DNA of 64,000 bases from Candidatus Thorarchaeota archaeon (GCA_029855935.1 JAGSHN010000027.1:121348-185347); one strand, 5' to 3'; counted from the first letter of the stretch, positions 1-8,602 are shown. Notes: a model not told the origin generated them from the sequence alone. Made by a program: numbers and translations.

Positions 1-741
1 GCCGGGGGAAATCCGCGGCAACTCTACAACAAGCTGACCGCACGAGAGAACCTGCGATACTGGGGACAGCTCCACGGAATGTCCGGGTGGAGGCTCGAGA
101 GGAGGATTGACGAACTGATAGAGCTCATCGGGCTGAAGGACCGTGCGGACGACGTTGTGGAGAAATTCAGCATGGGCATGACTCAGAGAGTCATCCTCGC
201 AAGAGGACTGCTGCACGACCCCGAAGTGCTGCTGCTCGACGAGCCGACAGTTGGACTCGACCCGAAGGCAAGCAGGGAGATGAGGGCCTTTATCCGCCAG
301 AGGCTTGTGGACGAGCGAGAGAAGACCGTAATCCTCACGACTCACGAGATGCACGTTGCCGAGGAGCTATGCGACCGCATCGCAATCATAAACCACGGTC
401 GACTCGTCGCGCTGGGGACACCCGGGGAACTGAGAAGGCAGGTCATCGGAGGGACACGTCTTGAGGTGGACGTAGAGAACCCCGATGACGATCTGATCGA
501 GACGATGCGGGGGATGGGGCTTGAGGTCGTTGGCGAGGTGACGGTCCAGAATGGAACTGAGTTGACACGGTTGACCATCAGGACCGAACGTGAGGAGGAG
601 GCGCTCCAGACCGTGGTGGAAGCAATACTGAAGAGCCCGGCGGCGCGGCTACGCAGGATGACACTGCGAGAACCAACTCTCGAAGATGCCTTTGTATCAC
701 TGACGGACGAGAGCGAAACGGAGGCGGAGGTCAATGCATAG
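1..741 (+). CDS. ABC-2 type exporter, ATP-binding subunit (5' truncated by window edge)
   Basis: The reading frame is open to base 1, so the gene starts outside the window; the ORF-track Met at 79 is internal. What remains begins just before the Q-loop region ('LYNKLTARENL'), so the Walker A motif is missing only because of the window edge. Visible are a signature-like 'FSMGMTQRV', Walker B 'VLLLDEPTVGLDP' and the H-loop 'ILTTHEM'. The last ~90 residues form the C-terminal extension usual in DrrA/NatA-like exporter ATPases. It should energise the permease encoded next (8-base overlap). The substrate cannot be read from the sequence; drugs, lipids or ions are all possible for this family. Confidence 0.93.
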   Translation, partial: AGGNPRQLYNKLTARENLRYWGQLHGMSGWRLERRIDELIELIGLKDRADDVVEKFSMGMTQRVILARGLLHDPEVLLLDEPTVGLDPKASREMRAFIRQRLVDEREKTVILTTHEMHVAEELCDRIAIINHGRLVALGTPGELRRQVIGGTRLEVDVENPDDDLIETMRGMGLEVVGEVTVQNGTELTRLTIRTEREEEALQTVVEAILKSPAARLRRMTLREPTLEDAFVSLTDESETEAEVNA

Positions 742-1546
742 CGCTGTCGAATGGTTCACTGCAATGAGGGGAACTCTTGTCAAGGAGTTGAAAATACAGA
801 AGCGCTATGTGGGCTGGATGGTCGCGAGCCTGATCCAGCCAATAATCTGGATGGTGCTCTTCAAGCTCATAGGAACCGGCTTCGGAATCGGACAGACGGC
901 GTCAGGATACGATTTCACGAGCTACCTGATACTCGGCGTCCTGCTCCTGATGATTCTCTCTCAGTCGCTGTGGGGTGCAGGACTGGCCCTACGCACGGAG
1001 CAGTACAGAGGGACGCTGGAGTCGCTGTTTATGACCCCTGCAAGACTGACGGCCGTGCTCGTGGGATTCGCCCTCTCGGACCTCGTCTTTGCTGGATATC
1101 TACTCGCAGTGGGATACGTGATAGGCACGTTCGTCTTCGGTCTCAGTCTTGTTGTGACCGACCCGGTCGGACTTGCTGTGGCATTCATCGTCACGATCTA
1201 CGGTGTGACAGGGTTTGCGTTCCTCTTCGCTGCAGTGACTCTAGTCATCAAGCAGGCGAACGCACTGGTCAACACACTCCAGCCTGTGCTGTTTATGATC
1301 ACCGGCGTCTTCTTCCCTATCACGGCCCTACCGACAGCACTGCGACAGTTCTCTCTTCTGTTGCCGCTCACCCAGGGATTCCTTGCGATACAAGAGATAA
1401 CGCTAAAGGGCGCGTTGCTCATTGATGTGCTGCCGCTCCTGATTGGCACAATAGTTTCGGGAACGGTGCTCGCATTGATCGGGATAGCATCACTGCGGGC
1501 GACGATCAAGTCTGCGAGGCGAAGAGGACTGCTGGGAGCATTCTGA
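734..1546 (+). CDS. ABC-2 type exporter permease
   Basis: A 270-residue integral membrane protein with about six hydrophobic segments and the ABC-2 layout: a cytosolic N-terminus, then 'SYLILGVLLLMIL' and, near the fifth span, 'TGVFFPITALP', typical of NodJ/DrrB-like permeases. The ATG overlaps the end of the ATPase gene, indicating coupled translation. It should form the transmembrane homodimer of the exporter. The ArsR-like gene 30 bases downstream suggests the operon is controlled by a small ligand or stress signal. Family is clear, substrate unknown. Confidence 0.92.
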   Translation: MHSAVEWFTAMRGTLVKELKIQKRYVGWMVASLIQPIIWMVLFKLIGTGFGIGQTASGYDFTSYLILGVLLLMILSQSLWGAGLALRTEQYRGTLESLFMTPARLTAVLVGFALSDLVFAGYLLAVGYVIGTFVFGLSLVVTDPVGLAVAFIVTIYGVTGFAFLFAAVTLVIKQANALVNTLQPVLFMITGVFFPITALPTALRQFSLLLPLTQGFLAIQEITLKGALLIDVLPLLIGTIVSGTVLALIGIASLRATIKSARRRGLLGAF

Positions 1547-1576
1547 GGGTTCCCTCGCGACAGGGGAAGAGACAGA

Positions 1577-1966
1577 ATGGCATCGGGCGAGAAGGACAAG
1601 CAGGTTCGATTCGGAGAGGCGGAGACGCTGAACGAACTTGCCGATGCTCTGACTCTTCTCGGCAACCTCACAAGACTGAGGATAATAGCGGCGCTCAGCG
1701 AGAGGCCGATGTTCGTGCAAGAGCTGAGCACCCGGCTAAATGTCTCATATCCACTCCTGCATCTGCACCTGAAGAACATGGAGAAGCACGGCCTGGTCAG
1801 GTCAGAGTATAGAGTTGGGACAGACAAGACGAAGAGATACGTCAAACGGTATTTCGAGCTCGTCGACTTCCGAATAGAGGTCACACCTATGAAGATCACG
1901 AGGCTTGCCAGAACAGGCGGAGAGGGGCCCAAGCCATCTGACGAAGAGGAGGTCAAGAGAGAATGA
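1577..1966 (+). CDS. ArsR-type winged-helix transcriptional regulator
   Basis: A 129-residue protein. Residues ~15-95 make an ArsR-like winged helix: 'LGNLTRLRIIAAL', a recognition helix around 'LNVSYPLLHLHLKNMEKHGLV', and a wing rich in Arg/Lys. No paired cysteines typical of metal-sensing ArsR proteins are present, so the inducer is not evidently a metal. It sits inside the exporter operon, 30 bases after the permease and overlapping the next gene by 4 bases, so autoregulation of the operon is likely (inference). Confidence 0.85.
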   Translation: MASGEKDKQVRFGEAETLNELADALTLLGNLTRLRIIAALSERPMFVQELSTRLNVSYPLLHLHLKNMEKHGLVRSEYRVGTDKTKRYVKRYFELVDFRIEVTPMKITRLARTGGEGPKPSDEEEVKRE

Positions 1967-2280
1967 GTGCTGACAAAGTCTTGAGTGCGCTGGCGATAGC
2001 TTTCTTGGGATTCGGATTGCCGGTCTATTTGGCATACTTGGGGGCTGTCTATCAGCTCAACATCTGGTACGTCGGGATATTCACGTTCCTGTCACTTCTC
2101 GGAGGCGTGACAATCCCATTGGCACTACACGCAATTACAGAGGCGCTTGAGCATCCAGACGAGGACTATGAGGAGCAGCTCGACGATATGGTGAGAGCGT
2201 TCAGAGCGTTGCTGTCGAGGATGGACGATGTGTTGCTCGAACTGAGAGAGATTGATCGGATGTTGAACGTGGAGGGATAG
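1963..2280 (+). CDS. Small two-span membrane protein with helical C-tail
   Basis: 105 residues. Two hydrophobic segments (about residues 7-28 and 34-55) are followed by a charged, probably alpha-helical tail ('EHPDEDYEEQLDDMVRAFR' onward) that could form a coiled coil. It overlaps the regulator gene at ATGA, so it is part of the exporter operon. I do not recognise the family. The tail could pair with the helical 43-residue protein encoded next, or with the regulator, tethering it to the membrane; this is inference only. Confidence 0.75.
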   Translation: MSADKVLSALAIAFLGFGLPVYLAYLGAVYQLNIWYVGIFTFLSLLGGVTIPLALHAITEALEHPDEDYEEQLDDMVRAFRALLSRMDDVLLELREIDRMLNVEG

Positions 2281-2285
2281 AGGAT

Positions 2286-2417
2286 ATGAGCGAAGACCAA
2301 TACAAGAAGCTGGGTGCGGCAGAACTCATGCGCCTTGCAGAGGAGAAGGTGTCTGAGATGCAGCATCTGGTCAAGTCGATAATTGCGTCGCTGAAGAGGA
2401 TTGGCGGGTTTGAATAG
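2286..2417 (+). CDS. 43-residue helical micro-protein of exporter operon
   Basis: Too short for the ORF track. ATG at 2286 lies 6 bases after the preceding stop, with purine-rich 'gagggatagaggat' before it. The product (MSEDQYKKLG... to ...LKRIGGFE) is almost entirely predicted helix with heptad-like spacing of hydrophobic residues and no membrane segment. It ends 4 bases before the convergent fdhD-like gene. Support is positional (tight operon spacing, no competing ORF) and compositional; function is unknown. It resembles the helical tail of the preceding protein in size and character, so a coiled-coil partner is possible. Confidence 0.55.
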   Translation: MSEDQYKKLGAAELMRLAEEKVSEMQHLVKSIIASLKRIGGFE

Positions 2418-2421
2418 TCCG

Positions 2422-3183
2422 CTACACGAGTCTCACGTTCGCCTCATTATAGACCCATACTCTCTCAGTCCCCACCGAGCCGACGAGCGTGAGACGGCTC
2501 TCGCGGGCAATCCGGATCCCTGTGTCCGTCGCCACGGCCAAGGAGAACACGGCAGCCACTCCTGCCGTGGCGCACTGGGACACGATCTCCGAAGTGAGTC
2601 GGCCTGTGAAGAGTAGCACTGTCCTGTGAAGATTCATTCCAGCAAGCACTGCCGCACCTATCGCCTTCCTCAAGGCATTGGTCCGGCGTATGTCCTCTCT
2701 CACTATGATCTCGCCAGTGTTGAGCGACATCACGAGACAGCCGTGGGCGCAGCCCGTCCTGTTCAGTATCTCTTGAGAGACGCGGAGCTGATGGAGCAGG
2801 TCAGTTACTTTGGCCCACCGCAAGTCGGTCGGACAGGGGGAGCCAGACATCGCCGCTCGACCCTCGTATGCTCTGACACCATCACGTTGGACAGTCACTG
2901 TCGCAAGGTCCTCCGACTCCTCCACCGACACGGCACCAGAGTCGACAGTCATACGCCGCGTCAGCAGGAGCACGCCTGCAGCGAGTTCGGTCAGGTTCGC
3001 AGGTGTTCCCGTTGTCTCCTCGATGATGTCACCGTCGGACCAGACCAGTCTCAGCCTTGCCTCAACGGCAAGTTCCTCAATGACCGCTGACCTCTGACCG
3101 TTGACTACGGATTCCACCTCAGTTCTCCTCGTGACTGGCATCCCTACTATCCTCCGTGCCCGATACGCAGGCAGTTCACCCAC
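2422..3183 (-). CDS. fdhD: FdhD/NarQ-like sulfurtransferase family protein
   Basis: 253 residues matching the FdhD fold in order: N-terminal 'EELAVEARLRL', a central 'NRTGCAHGC' (family: FxxTGGxH), 'REDIRRTNALRKAIG' (family: EDIGRHNAxDKxIG), 'FTGRLTSEIV' (family SGRxSxE), and a C-terminal 'LTLVGSVGTERVWVYN'. FdhD passes sulfur to the molybdenum/tungsten cofactor of formate dehydrogenase. The CxxC pair known from E. coli FdhD is reduced here to one cysteine ('SGSPCP'), and several signature residues are changed, so activity is uncertain. It follows carbamate kinase on the same strand after 21 bases. No formate dehydrogenase gene is visible in the window. Confidence 0.8.
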   Translation of the reverse strand: MGELPAYRARRIVGMPVTRRTEVESVVNGQRSAVIEELAVEARLRLVWSDGDIIEETTGTPANLTELAAGVLLLTRRMTVDSGAVSVEESEDLATVTVQRDGVRAYEGRAAMSGSPCPTDLRWAKVTDLLHQLRVSQEILNRTGCAHGCLVMSLNTGEIIVREDIRRTNALRKAIGAAVLAGMNLHRTVLLFTGRLTSEIVSQCATAGVAAVFSLAVATDTGIRIARESRLTLVGSVGTERVWVYNEANVRLV

Positions 3184-3204
3184 CGATGCTGCAGCTCTGG
3201 CAAT

Positions 3205-4161
3205 TCAGTCTGGGACGAGCCTCGTTCCTGTTTCGCCATTCAGTGCCCGCGTGATGTTCGGTGGGTCTGTGATGATTGCAAGGTCGCCACCGTGTTCGAT
3301 GAACTGAACACAGGCCTCAATCTTCGGCAGCATGCTCCCTGCGGCAAAGTGACCCTCCTTGACGTATTTGCGGGCCTCGGAGACGGTCATCGAATCAATA
3401 GCCATCTGATTGGGAGTGTTGTAGTGGAGATAGACCTGCTCAACGGCTGTTGAGATTAACAGGACATCCACATCCAGGTCGCTGGCCAGCAGGCTTGACG
3501 CAAAGTCCTTGTCGATTACAGCATAGGTCCCCTCGTACATCCCGTCGTCCCGCCGAATGACGGGAATGCCGCCACCACCGACCGCGTATACGATGATGCC
3601 GCGACTCACGAGCTCCCTGATGGCCTCGAGTTCAAGAATGCGCTTTGGACGGGGTGAGGGAACCACACGGCGCCAGCCGCGACCGGCGTCCTCGACCACA
3701 TGCCATCCGAACTTCTCCCTCTTGCGCAGTGCCTCCTCGCGCGTCATAAACAACCCTATCGGCTTGGTGGGGTTCTGAAACGCAGGGTCTGAGGGGTCGA
3801 CCTCCACGCGAGTGATCACACCAGTCACAGTCCTGTCGACGCCGCGGCGGATGAACTCGTTCTTCAACGCCTGTGCAATCATGTAGCCTATCTGACCCTG
3901 GCTCTGCGCGCCACAGTAGTCCAGCGGCACAGGATGTACCTCGTGCTCAGCGAGCTCCGACCTCCGTAGTATGGCACCGACCTGGGGGCCATTGCCGGAG
4001 GTGATCACAATGTCCCAGCCCTGAAGTATCATGTCTGCAATATGTCGCGCAGTCTCCACGGCAGCCTTGTACTGATCGGGAATGGTCCGATGGCTCTTGT
4101 CGCGCATCAGTGAGTTCCCGCCGATGGCCACTACTCCCGTCTTGGTCGTCGATGAAGCCAC
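3205..4161 (-). CDS. arcC: Carbamate kinase
   Basis: 318 residues, normal length for the family. The N-terminal 'VVAIGGNSL' and 'VITSGNGPQVG' loops bind carbamoyl phosphate/ADP; 'GRGWRRVVPSPRP' and 'VYAVGGGGIPV' are near-diagnostic; 'VIDKDFASSLLA' and 'GHFAAGSMLPKIEA' complete the amino-acid-kinase fold. It makes ATP from carbamoyl phosphate and ADP in catabolic use, or carbamoyl phosphate in reverse. A TATA-like sequence lies about 42-50 bases upstream on the minus strand. A carbamoyltransferase (42.7 kb) and a carbamoyl amidohydrolase (45.9 kb) elsewhere in the window fit a ureido-compound breakdown route. Confidence 0.95.
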   Translation of the reverse strand: MASSTTKTGVVAIGGNSLMRDKSHRTIPDQYKAAVETARHIADMILQGWDIVITSGNGPQVGAILRRSELAEHEVHPVPLDYCGAQSQGQIGYMIAQALKNEFIRRGVDRTVTGVITRVEVDPSDPAFQNPTKPIGLFMTREEALRKREKFGWHVVEDAGRGWRRVVPSPRPKRILELEAIRELVSRGIIVYAVGGGGIPVIRRDDGMYEGTYAVIDKDFASSLLASDLDVDVLLISTAVEQVYLHYNTPNQMAIDSMTVSEARKYVKEGHFAAGSMLPKIEACVQFIEHGGDLAIITDPPNITRALNGETGTRLVPD

Positions 4162-4485
4162 TATATCACCTCAGCAGAGAGGCTTGACCGGGCCAGACGC
4201 ACCTTTTAAGGGGTTCGACAACAGCCACTGGAGTACCAGAGAACGACACACAAGGGCGGACACGACCTCTCATTGCTCTGGCCAGATGCGATACCGTGAG
4301 ATTGAGGCCGTAGGGGGCCAGCACAGCAGCTCTCGAGCCGTGAGGGCACTGGAGAGAAATATCTGGGCGCTGATATCGGGTGTTAACTCTATTTAAATCG
4401 CATCTTGAAGCGAGAGAATAAAGAGAATTTATAAAGGGGGTTTGTAGTCATTGCAGGCGGAGATCTATCTCCGAGGAGAAGGACA
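4162..4485. promoter_or_regulatory. Divergent promoter region (carbamate kinase / caspase-like gene)
   Basis: 324 bases without a gene. Minus-strand reading of 'ccttttaagg' near 4203-4211 is a TATA-like box for carbamate kinase. For the plus-strand gene, 'aatttataaa' at 4426-4435 is a strong archaeal TATA-like box about 50 bases before the TTG start, with a second A/T-rich element 'atttaaat' at 4391-4398. 'ggagaagg' just before 4486 is the ribosome-binding site. Nothing else is recognised here. Confidence 0.6.
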
Positions 4486-5589
4486 TTGAAGAAGAAGACA
4501 CTCATAGCAATTGGGTTGCTGTTTGTATTCGCGCTTGCCTTTGCGCTCCCGCAGGCTGCGGCCGTTGTGACTGACGATAATCAGGCAATGGCCCGCAGGG
4601 GTGGGTCCGGAGGTGGCCGACGGAACACCGCTCCGACCGTGACCATAACCTCGCCGGAGGACCTCTCGACAGTGAGCGGTACAATCACCATCACGGCCAC
4701 AGCCACCGATGCACAGGACGGGACTCTCATACCGACCATATACATCGACGGCGTGGCAGTGGCGACTGCGACATCGTATGTGTGGGACACAACTACCGTG
4801 GCCGATGGCACGCACACCATAGACGCCAAGGCCACAGACAGCGGAGGCCTAGTGGGGCAGGACAGCGTGATAGTGACCGTTGACAACGTTGAGGAACCGC
4901 CCCCGCCGCCTGGACAGAACAAGTACGCTGTGATAGTCGGGATATCAGACTACCTTGCGGTCAATGATCTGTCCTACTGCGACGAGGACGCTACTGACTG
5001 GTACAACTACCTATCAGGCCTCGGTTACACTATCAAGCTGTTCGGCGATGGCACCAACTACTATCCCCAGTGGGATGGCTATGCCACTGAGTACAACATC
5101 AAGAACGCTCTGGCAGACTTCATCGCGCTCGCTGACGAGGACGACATCTTAGTCTACGCCAGCTCTGGTCACGGTACCACCTACAGCGGTGGAGAGACTA
5201 TCTGCTGCTGGGACTATGGTGCTGGACAGGATGGTGAGGATGGGTCCTTTACCGACGTAGAGATGGCTGATGTCTTCGCCCCGGCTGTCTGTAACATCTT
5301 CATCTTCCTCGACCACTGCTATAGCGGTGGAATGAATGAGGTGATGTACAACTCGAACTCGGCAAAGATCTACCTCACAACGACCTGCACGGCCACCGGA
5401 TACGGATACGATGAGCCGACCTATCAGAACGGTGCGTGGACCTACTGGTTCCTCGAGGCCGGCCTCGTGGGTCAGGGCTTCACAACGATGGAGGACTGCT
5501 TCGCGTGGGCAGTTGCTCAGTATCCGTACGGCGGCGCGGACACACCGCAAGAGTTTGACGGAAACCCCAGCGTCCCCTTCACTCTCTGA
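4486..5589 (+). CDS. Secreted caspase-like (peptidase C14 / metacaspase) protein with Ig-like domain
   Basis: Starts at TTG (4486) behind 'gaggagaagg', giving a clean signal peptide (MKKKTLIAIGLLFVFALAFALPQAAA). A short basic Gly/Arg linker follows, then an Ig-like domain of ~85 residues ('APTVTITSPEDLSTVSG' type, often attached to secreted archaeal proteins), a Pro-rich hinge, and a caspase-fold domain (~residues 145-365). The catalytic dyad is visible: His in 'VYASSGHGTT' and Cys in 'IFLDHCYSGG'. It is probably an extracellular cysteine protease; family cleavage is after basic or acidic residues, unresolved here. A strong hairpin follows the gene. Confidence 0.88.
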   Translation: MKKKTLIAIGLLFVFALAFALPQAAAVVTDDNQAMARRGGSGGGRRNTAPTVTITSPEDLSTVSGTITITATATDAQDGTLIPTIYIDGVAVATATSYVWDTTTVADGTHTIDAKATDSGGLVGQDSVIVTVDNVEEPPPPPGQNKYAVIVGISDYLAVNDLSYCDEDATDWYNYLSGLGYTIKLFGDGTNYYPQWDGYATEYNIKNALADFIALADEDDILVYASSGHGTTYSGGETICCWDYGAGQDGEDGSFTDVEMADVFAPAVCNIFIFLDHCYSGGMNEVMYNSNSAKIYLTTTCTATGYGYDEPTYQNGAWTYWFLEAGLVGQGFTTMEDCFAWAVAQYPYGGADTPQEFDGNPSVPFTL

Positions 5590-5635
5590 GATGAGACAGC
5601 TCTCCACCTCTACAATGTAGAGTGGACCGCCAACA

Positions 5636-5661
5636 GGATGGGACGCCCTCTCGTCCCATCC
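5636..5661 (+). terminator. Hairpin after caspase-like gene
   Basis: 'ggatgggacg' and 'cgtcccatcc' form a perfect 10-base-pair stem with a 6-base loop, followed by pyrimidine-rich 'tctccttctcc'. A weaker hairpin ('ctctac..gtagag') precedes it at ~5608-5622. Likely transcript end or mRNA-stabilising structure for the caspase-like gene; an operator for the following MFS gene is less likely. Confidence 0.55.
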
Positions 5662-5801
5662 GCCATCTCCTTCTCCTGGTTTCTGCCAGACCACAACGAC
5701 TAGAGTAGATTCTTGTAGGACCCCGAAAACCAGATAACGTCCGCTGGTAGAGACAGCTGGAAGCGCCACGCTGATTCTCAACGGGCTAGGAGAGCAGTCA
5801 G

Positions 5802-7253
5802 ATGGAGAGGTCCAGAGCGCAAGTCAATCCCTATCTCGTGGTGGCGGCGACAGGCGTGGGAGTCTTCCTCAGTGCCCTCGACTCGTCTATCGTCAACGTG
5901 TCGCTCTGGACAATGGCGAGGGACTTCGGGGTCGGGATGGCCGACATACAGTGGGTGACCGTGGCGTACCTACTGGTGCTGACCTCTCTGATGCCTCTCG
6001 GAGGAAAGATGGGAGACAGAGTGGGAAAGACCCGGATCTTTCAGATGGGTATCGCACTGTTCACTCTCGGCTCACTGTCATGTGCCCTATCGCCGACACT
6101 GGCACAGCTCGTTGCCTCTAGAGTGTTCCAAGCAATCGGCTCAAGTATGATGACGGCCAACGGGCTGGCCCTGGTCACATACTTCACAACGCCTGAGAAT
6201 CGTGGGCGGGCGATGGGACTCAACTCAATCACACTTGCTATCGCTCTTGCAGCAGGACCTGTCCTCGGCGGCATTCTCACGCAGTTCTACGGCTGGCCAA
6301 GCATATTCCTTGTCAATCTCCCGCTCGGCGTGCTGGGCTATCTGCTCGTACGCCACATCGTCCCTCGCACAGAGCCTGTACGAGAGGTCAGCTTTGACGT
6401 GGTCGGCGCCGCTCTCTTCTTCCTCTGCCTGTTCTCACTTGTATACGCTGTCTCTGTGGCGAGAGACGTCGCAGTCGAACAGACCGTACTCTTCGCCGTG
6501 GTCTCGATTGTCTCCTTCGTAGTGCTGCTGATCAGAGAGAGGAGATTCATCTCGCCAATCATCCCCACCCGAGTAATGGCCGACAGGAGAATCTGGACAA
6601 GCATCGTCTCAGCCATTCTCTCCTTCATGGCAATGATACCCATCTCCTTTCTGATGCCCTTTCTGCTGCAGGACGCACTCGGGCTGACACAGGGCGCAAC
6701 CGGACTCTTCCTCACAGTTCACCCGATTGTGATCTCCGTCTTTGGGCCGATTTCAGGGGTTCTATCGGAACGCGTGCAGGCGAGAGTACAGACGGTCATT
6801 GGATTGATCATTCAAGCCGTGGGACTGTGGGCCCTCGCGCTCAGCGTTCCCAATCTTGCCCTGATGGTAGCAAGCATCATCGTGCTGGCGATTGGTCTCT
6901 CACTCTTTACGGTCGCCAATGGCAACTTTGTGATGACGGCCGCACCGAAGGAGTATATGGGTGTCATGAGTGCCCTCACCAACATAGCTCGCACAACTGG
7001 CTTCTCGGTGGCCACGGCCCTTGCCACAACCGTCTTCTCCTTCTACTTTGGATGGTTCAATCCTCTCGGACTGACCAGTGGCACCGAGTACGTGACTGCA
7101 TACGTCGAGGGATACCGGCTGACAGCCTGCTCGTTCTCAGTCTTCCTCATCATCGGTGCTATTGTGTCGTGGCTGCGCGGAAGACTCCATCCATCTGAGG
7201 AGGCAAGGAGCCGTCCGAAGACGAATCTCGGCCTGACGCCCCCGCCCGTTTGA
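5802..7253 (+). CDS. MFS drug:proton antiporter, DHA2 (14-span) family
   Basis: 483 residues with about 14 hydrophobic spans. Diagnostic motifs: 'LDSSIVNVSLWTMARDF' in span 1 (DHA2 motif D1), 'IQWVTVAYLL', 'GGKMGDRVGKTRIF' (MFS motif A between spans 2 and 3), and 'AIGSSMMTANGLALV' with 'GRAMGLNSI' (motifs B/C). This is an EmrB/QacA-type multidrug efflux pump. It has no adjacent regulator and converges on the M48 gene with 5 bases between stops. Substrate cannot be inferred. Confidence 0.92.
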   Translation: MERSRAQVNPYLVVAATGVGVFLSALDSSIVNVSLWTMARDFGVGMADIQWVTVAYLLVLTSLMPLGGKMGDRVGKTRIFQMGIALFTLGSLSCALSPTLAQLVASRVFQAIGSSMMTANGLALVTYFTTPENRGRAMGLNSITLAIALAAGPVLGGILTQFYGWPSIFLVNLPLGVLGYLLVRHIVPRTEPVREVSFDVVGAALFFLCLFSLVYAVSVARDVAVEQTVLFAVVSIVSFVVLLIRERRFISPIIPTRVMADRRIWTSIVSAILSFMAMIPISFLMPFLLQDALGLTQGATGLFLTVHPIVISVFGPISGVLSERVQARVQTVIGLIIQAVGLWALALSVPNLALMVASIIVLAIGLSLFTVANGNFVMTAAPKEYMGVMSALTNIARTTGFSVATALATTVFSFYFGWFNPLGLTSGTEYVTAYVEGYRLTACSFSVFLIIGAIVSWLRGRLHPSEEARSRPKTNLGLTPPPV

Positions 7254-7258
7254 CGATC

Positions 7259-8602
7259 TCAGAGGCCAAAGACATCAGCGAGAAACAACACCCTTCTGCG
7301 GAAATCGGGATGGTCAAGGACCAGAATATTCTTTCCAATCTCATTGTCGAAGAGGAGCCCTGAGGGGTCGTTCCTTAGTTCGGCAACGAGTCTGCGGAGT
7401 TCCGACTCGGAGAGCCGTCTGTCGCCGTCAATGTCTGCAGAGCGCCAGTCAATCTTCTTTGGCACACTGGTGTCGGCGACGATGTCGCGCGACCTCCTCC
7501 TCACCAGTTCAACCGCTGCAGGCCGGACCAGTTGCTGAATATCAGAGTCCGTCAGAGGGAGCCCGTATGCGTCGCGGAGCACCTCTAGGCGTCTTCGCAG
7601 GAACAGGTGCGGGGCCTTGACCCTCGCAACCCTGTCGTCCAACTCATCGGGGCCGAGGGCAATGACCATCTCACGGATCTCCCTGTCCGTCAGTGGCATG
7701 ATGCCGCTCTCGTTCAGCGAGTCAAGCCACCTCGCCTCCTCGACAAGGGTGTGCAGTGCCTCAATCCTCTGTCCAAGCCGGAGAAGGGCATTGACTGTGA
7801 CAACCGGACCAAGGAGGGTTGCAGCGTGATAGTCGGCAAGCAGTTCCGCAGCGCGGCTTGCGGCCTGAATCAACGCAGTGCCCACAGTCAGAACGCCACG
7901 CGACAGAATGAAGAACACTAGAAGCGCGGCAGTCCGAGCAATGACCGCCACCGGATCACCTGTGACCAGCAGGGCATCGACCACGCCCAGCAAAAGACGC
8001 GCATAGATGTACAGGTAGACGACCTGGATGAAGAACTCTGGCATCCTTGCGAGGATCTGAACCAGCGTGTCACGGTTCTTGATGTGGGCGGTCTCGTGGG
8101 CAATGACCGCGCGGACCTCAGATGGGTTGAGCAGACTCAGGATGTTGTTGTGAAGCACGACAATATTGCCAATAAGAGGAAGCCCGAAGGTGAACGCATT
8201 TGGAATTGGTGAGTCAAGGAGATAGATTCTGTCGACACTCACATCCGACTGCTTGGCAAGGTCAAGTGTCCACTGCACGACGCTGTCTCGACTGTGCCGG
8301 CATGTCCATCCCTGCGGGGGAGGAGAGGAGGGCCATATCTCCACCACCCCCTGACGATGCGTCATTGATAGAGCCATATAGTAGAGCAGCATCACTTGAA
8401 CAAGGACAATCCCGACGAACAGTCCGCCAGAGACCACTGGGCTGGTCCTTGACGGATCGAACCCGATGATGAAGAGCGAGGATGAGTCCAGCGTCAGGAC
8501 GGATACGAAGGCAATCTGGAAAAGGTCGACAATCACGAAGAGAATCAAGAACTGCCACTTGCGGCGTTCCACCTCTCTGACAGGGGCCGGCTGCGTGCTC
8601 AT
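7259..8602 (-). CDS. M48-type membrane metalloprotease with C-terminal EF-hand-like segment
   Basis: The zinc motif HExxH is seen as 'VIAHETAHIKNRD', with the downstream 'AAELLADYHAA' supplying the third ligand region, as in HtpX/M48B proteases. Two N-terminal spans ('FLILFVIVDLFQIAFV', 'VGIVLVQVMLLYYMA') and two more after the active site place it in the membrane. Residues near the C-terminus, 'DIDGDRRLSESELRRLV', match an EF-hand calcium loop, unusual for the family. I place the start at ATG 8602 rather than the ORF-track 8668: a TATA-like 'agtaaaatg' lies ~30 bases upstream of 8602 and the extra 22 residues are poor. It probably degrades damaged membrane proteins. Confidence 0.85.
   Translation of the reverse strand: MSTQPAPVREVERRKWQFLILFVIVDLFQIAFVSVLTLDSSSLFIIGFDPSRTSPVVSGGLFVGIVLVQVMLLYYMALSMTHRQGVVEIWPSSPPPQGWTCRHSRDSVVQWTLDLAKQSDVSVDRIYLLDSPIPNAFTFGLPLIGNIVVLHNNILSLLNPSEVRAVIAHETAHIKNRDTLVQILARMPEFFIQVVYLYIYARLLLGVVDALLVTGDPVAVIARTAALLVFFILSRGVLTVGTALIQAASRAAELLADYHAATLLGPVVTVNALLRLGQRIEALHTLVEEARWLDSLNESGIMPLTDREIREMVIALGPDELDDRVARVKAPHLFLRRRLEVLRDAYGLPLTDSDIQQLVRPAAVELVRRRSRDIVADTSVPKKIDWRSADIDGDRRLSESELRRLVAELRNDPSGLLFDNEIGKNILVLDHPDFRRRVLFLADVFGL

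Noticed and set aside
751-1425. 224-residue plus-strand ORF overlapping the ABC permease
   Set aside because: Arg/His-rich out-of-frame shadow; the permease frame has clear membrane spans and an overlapping start.
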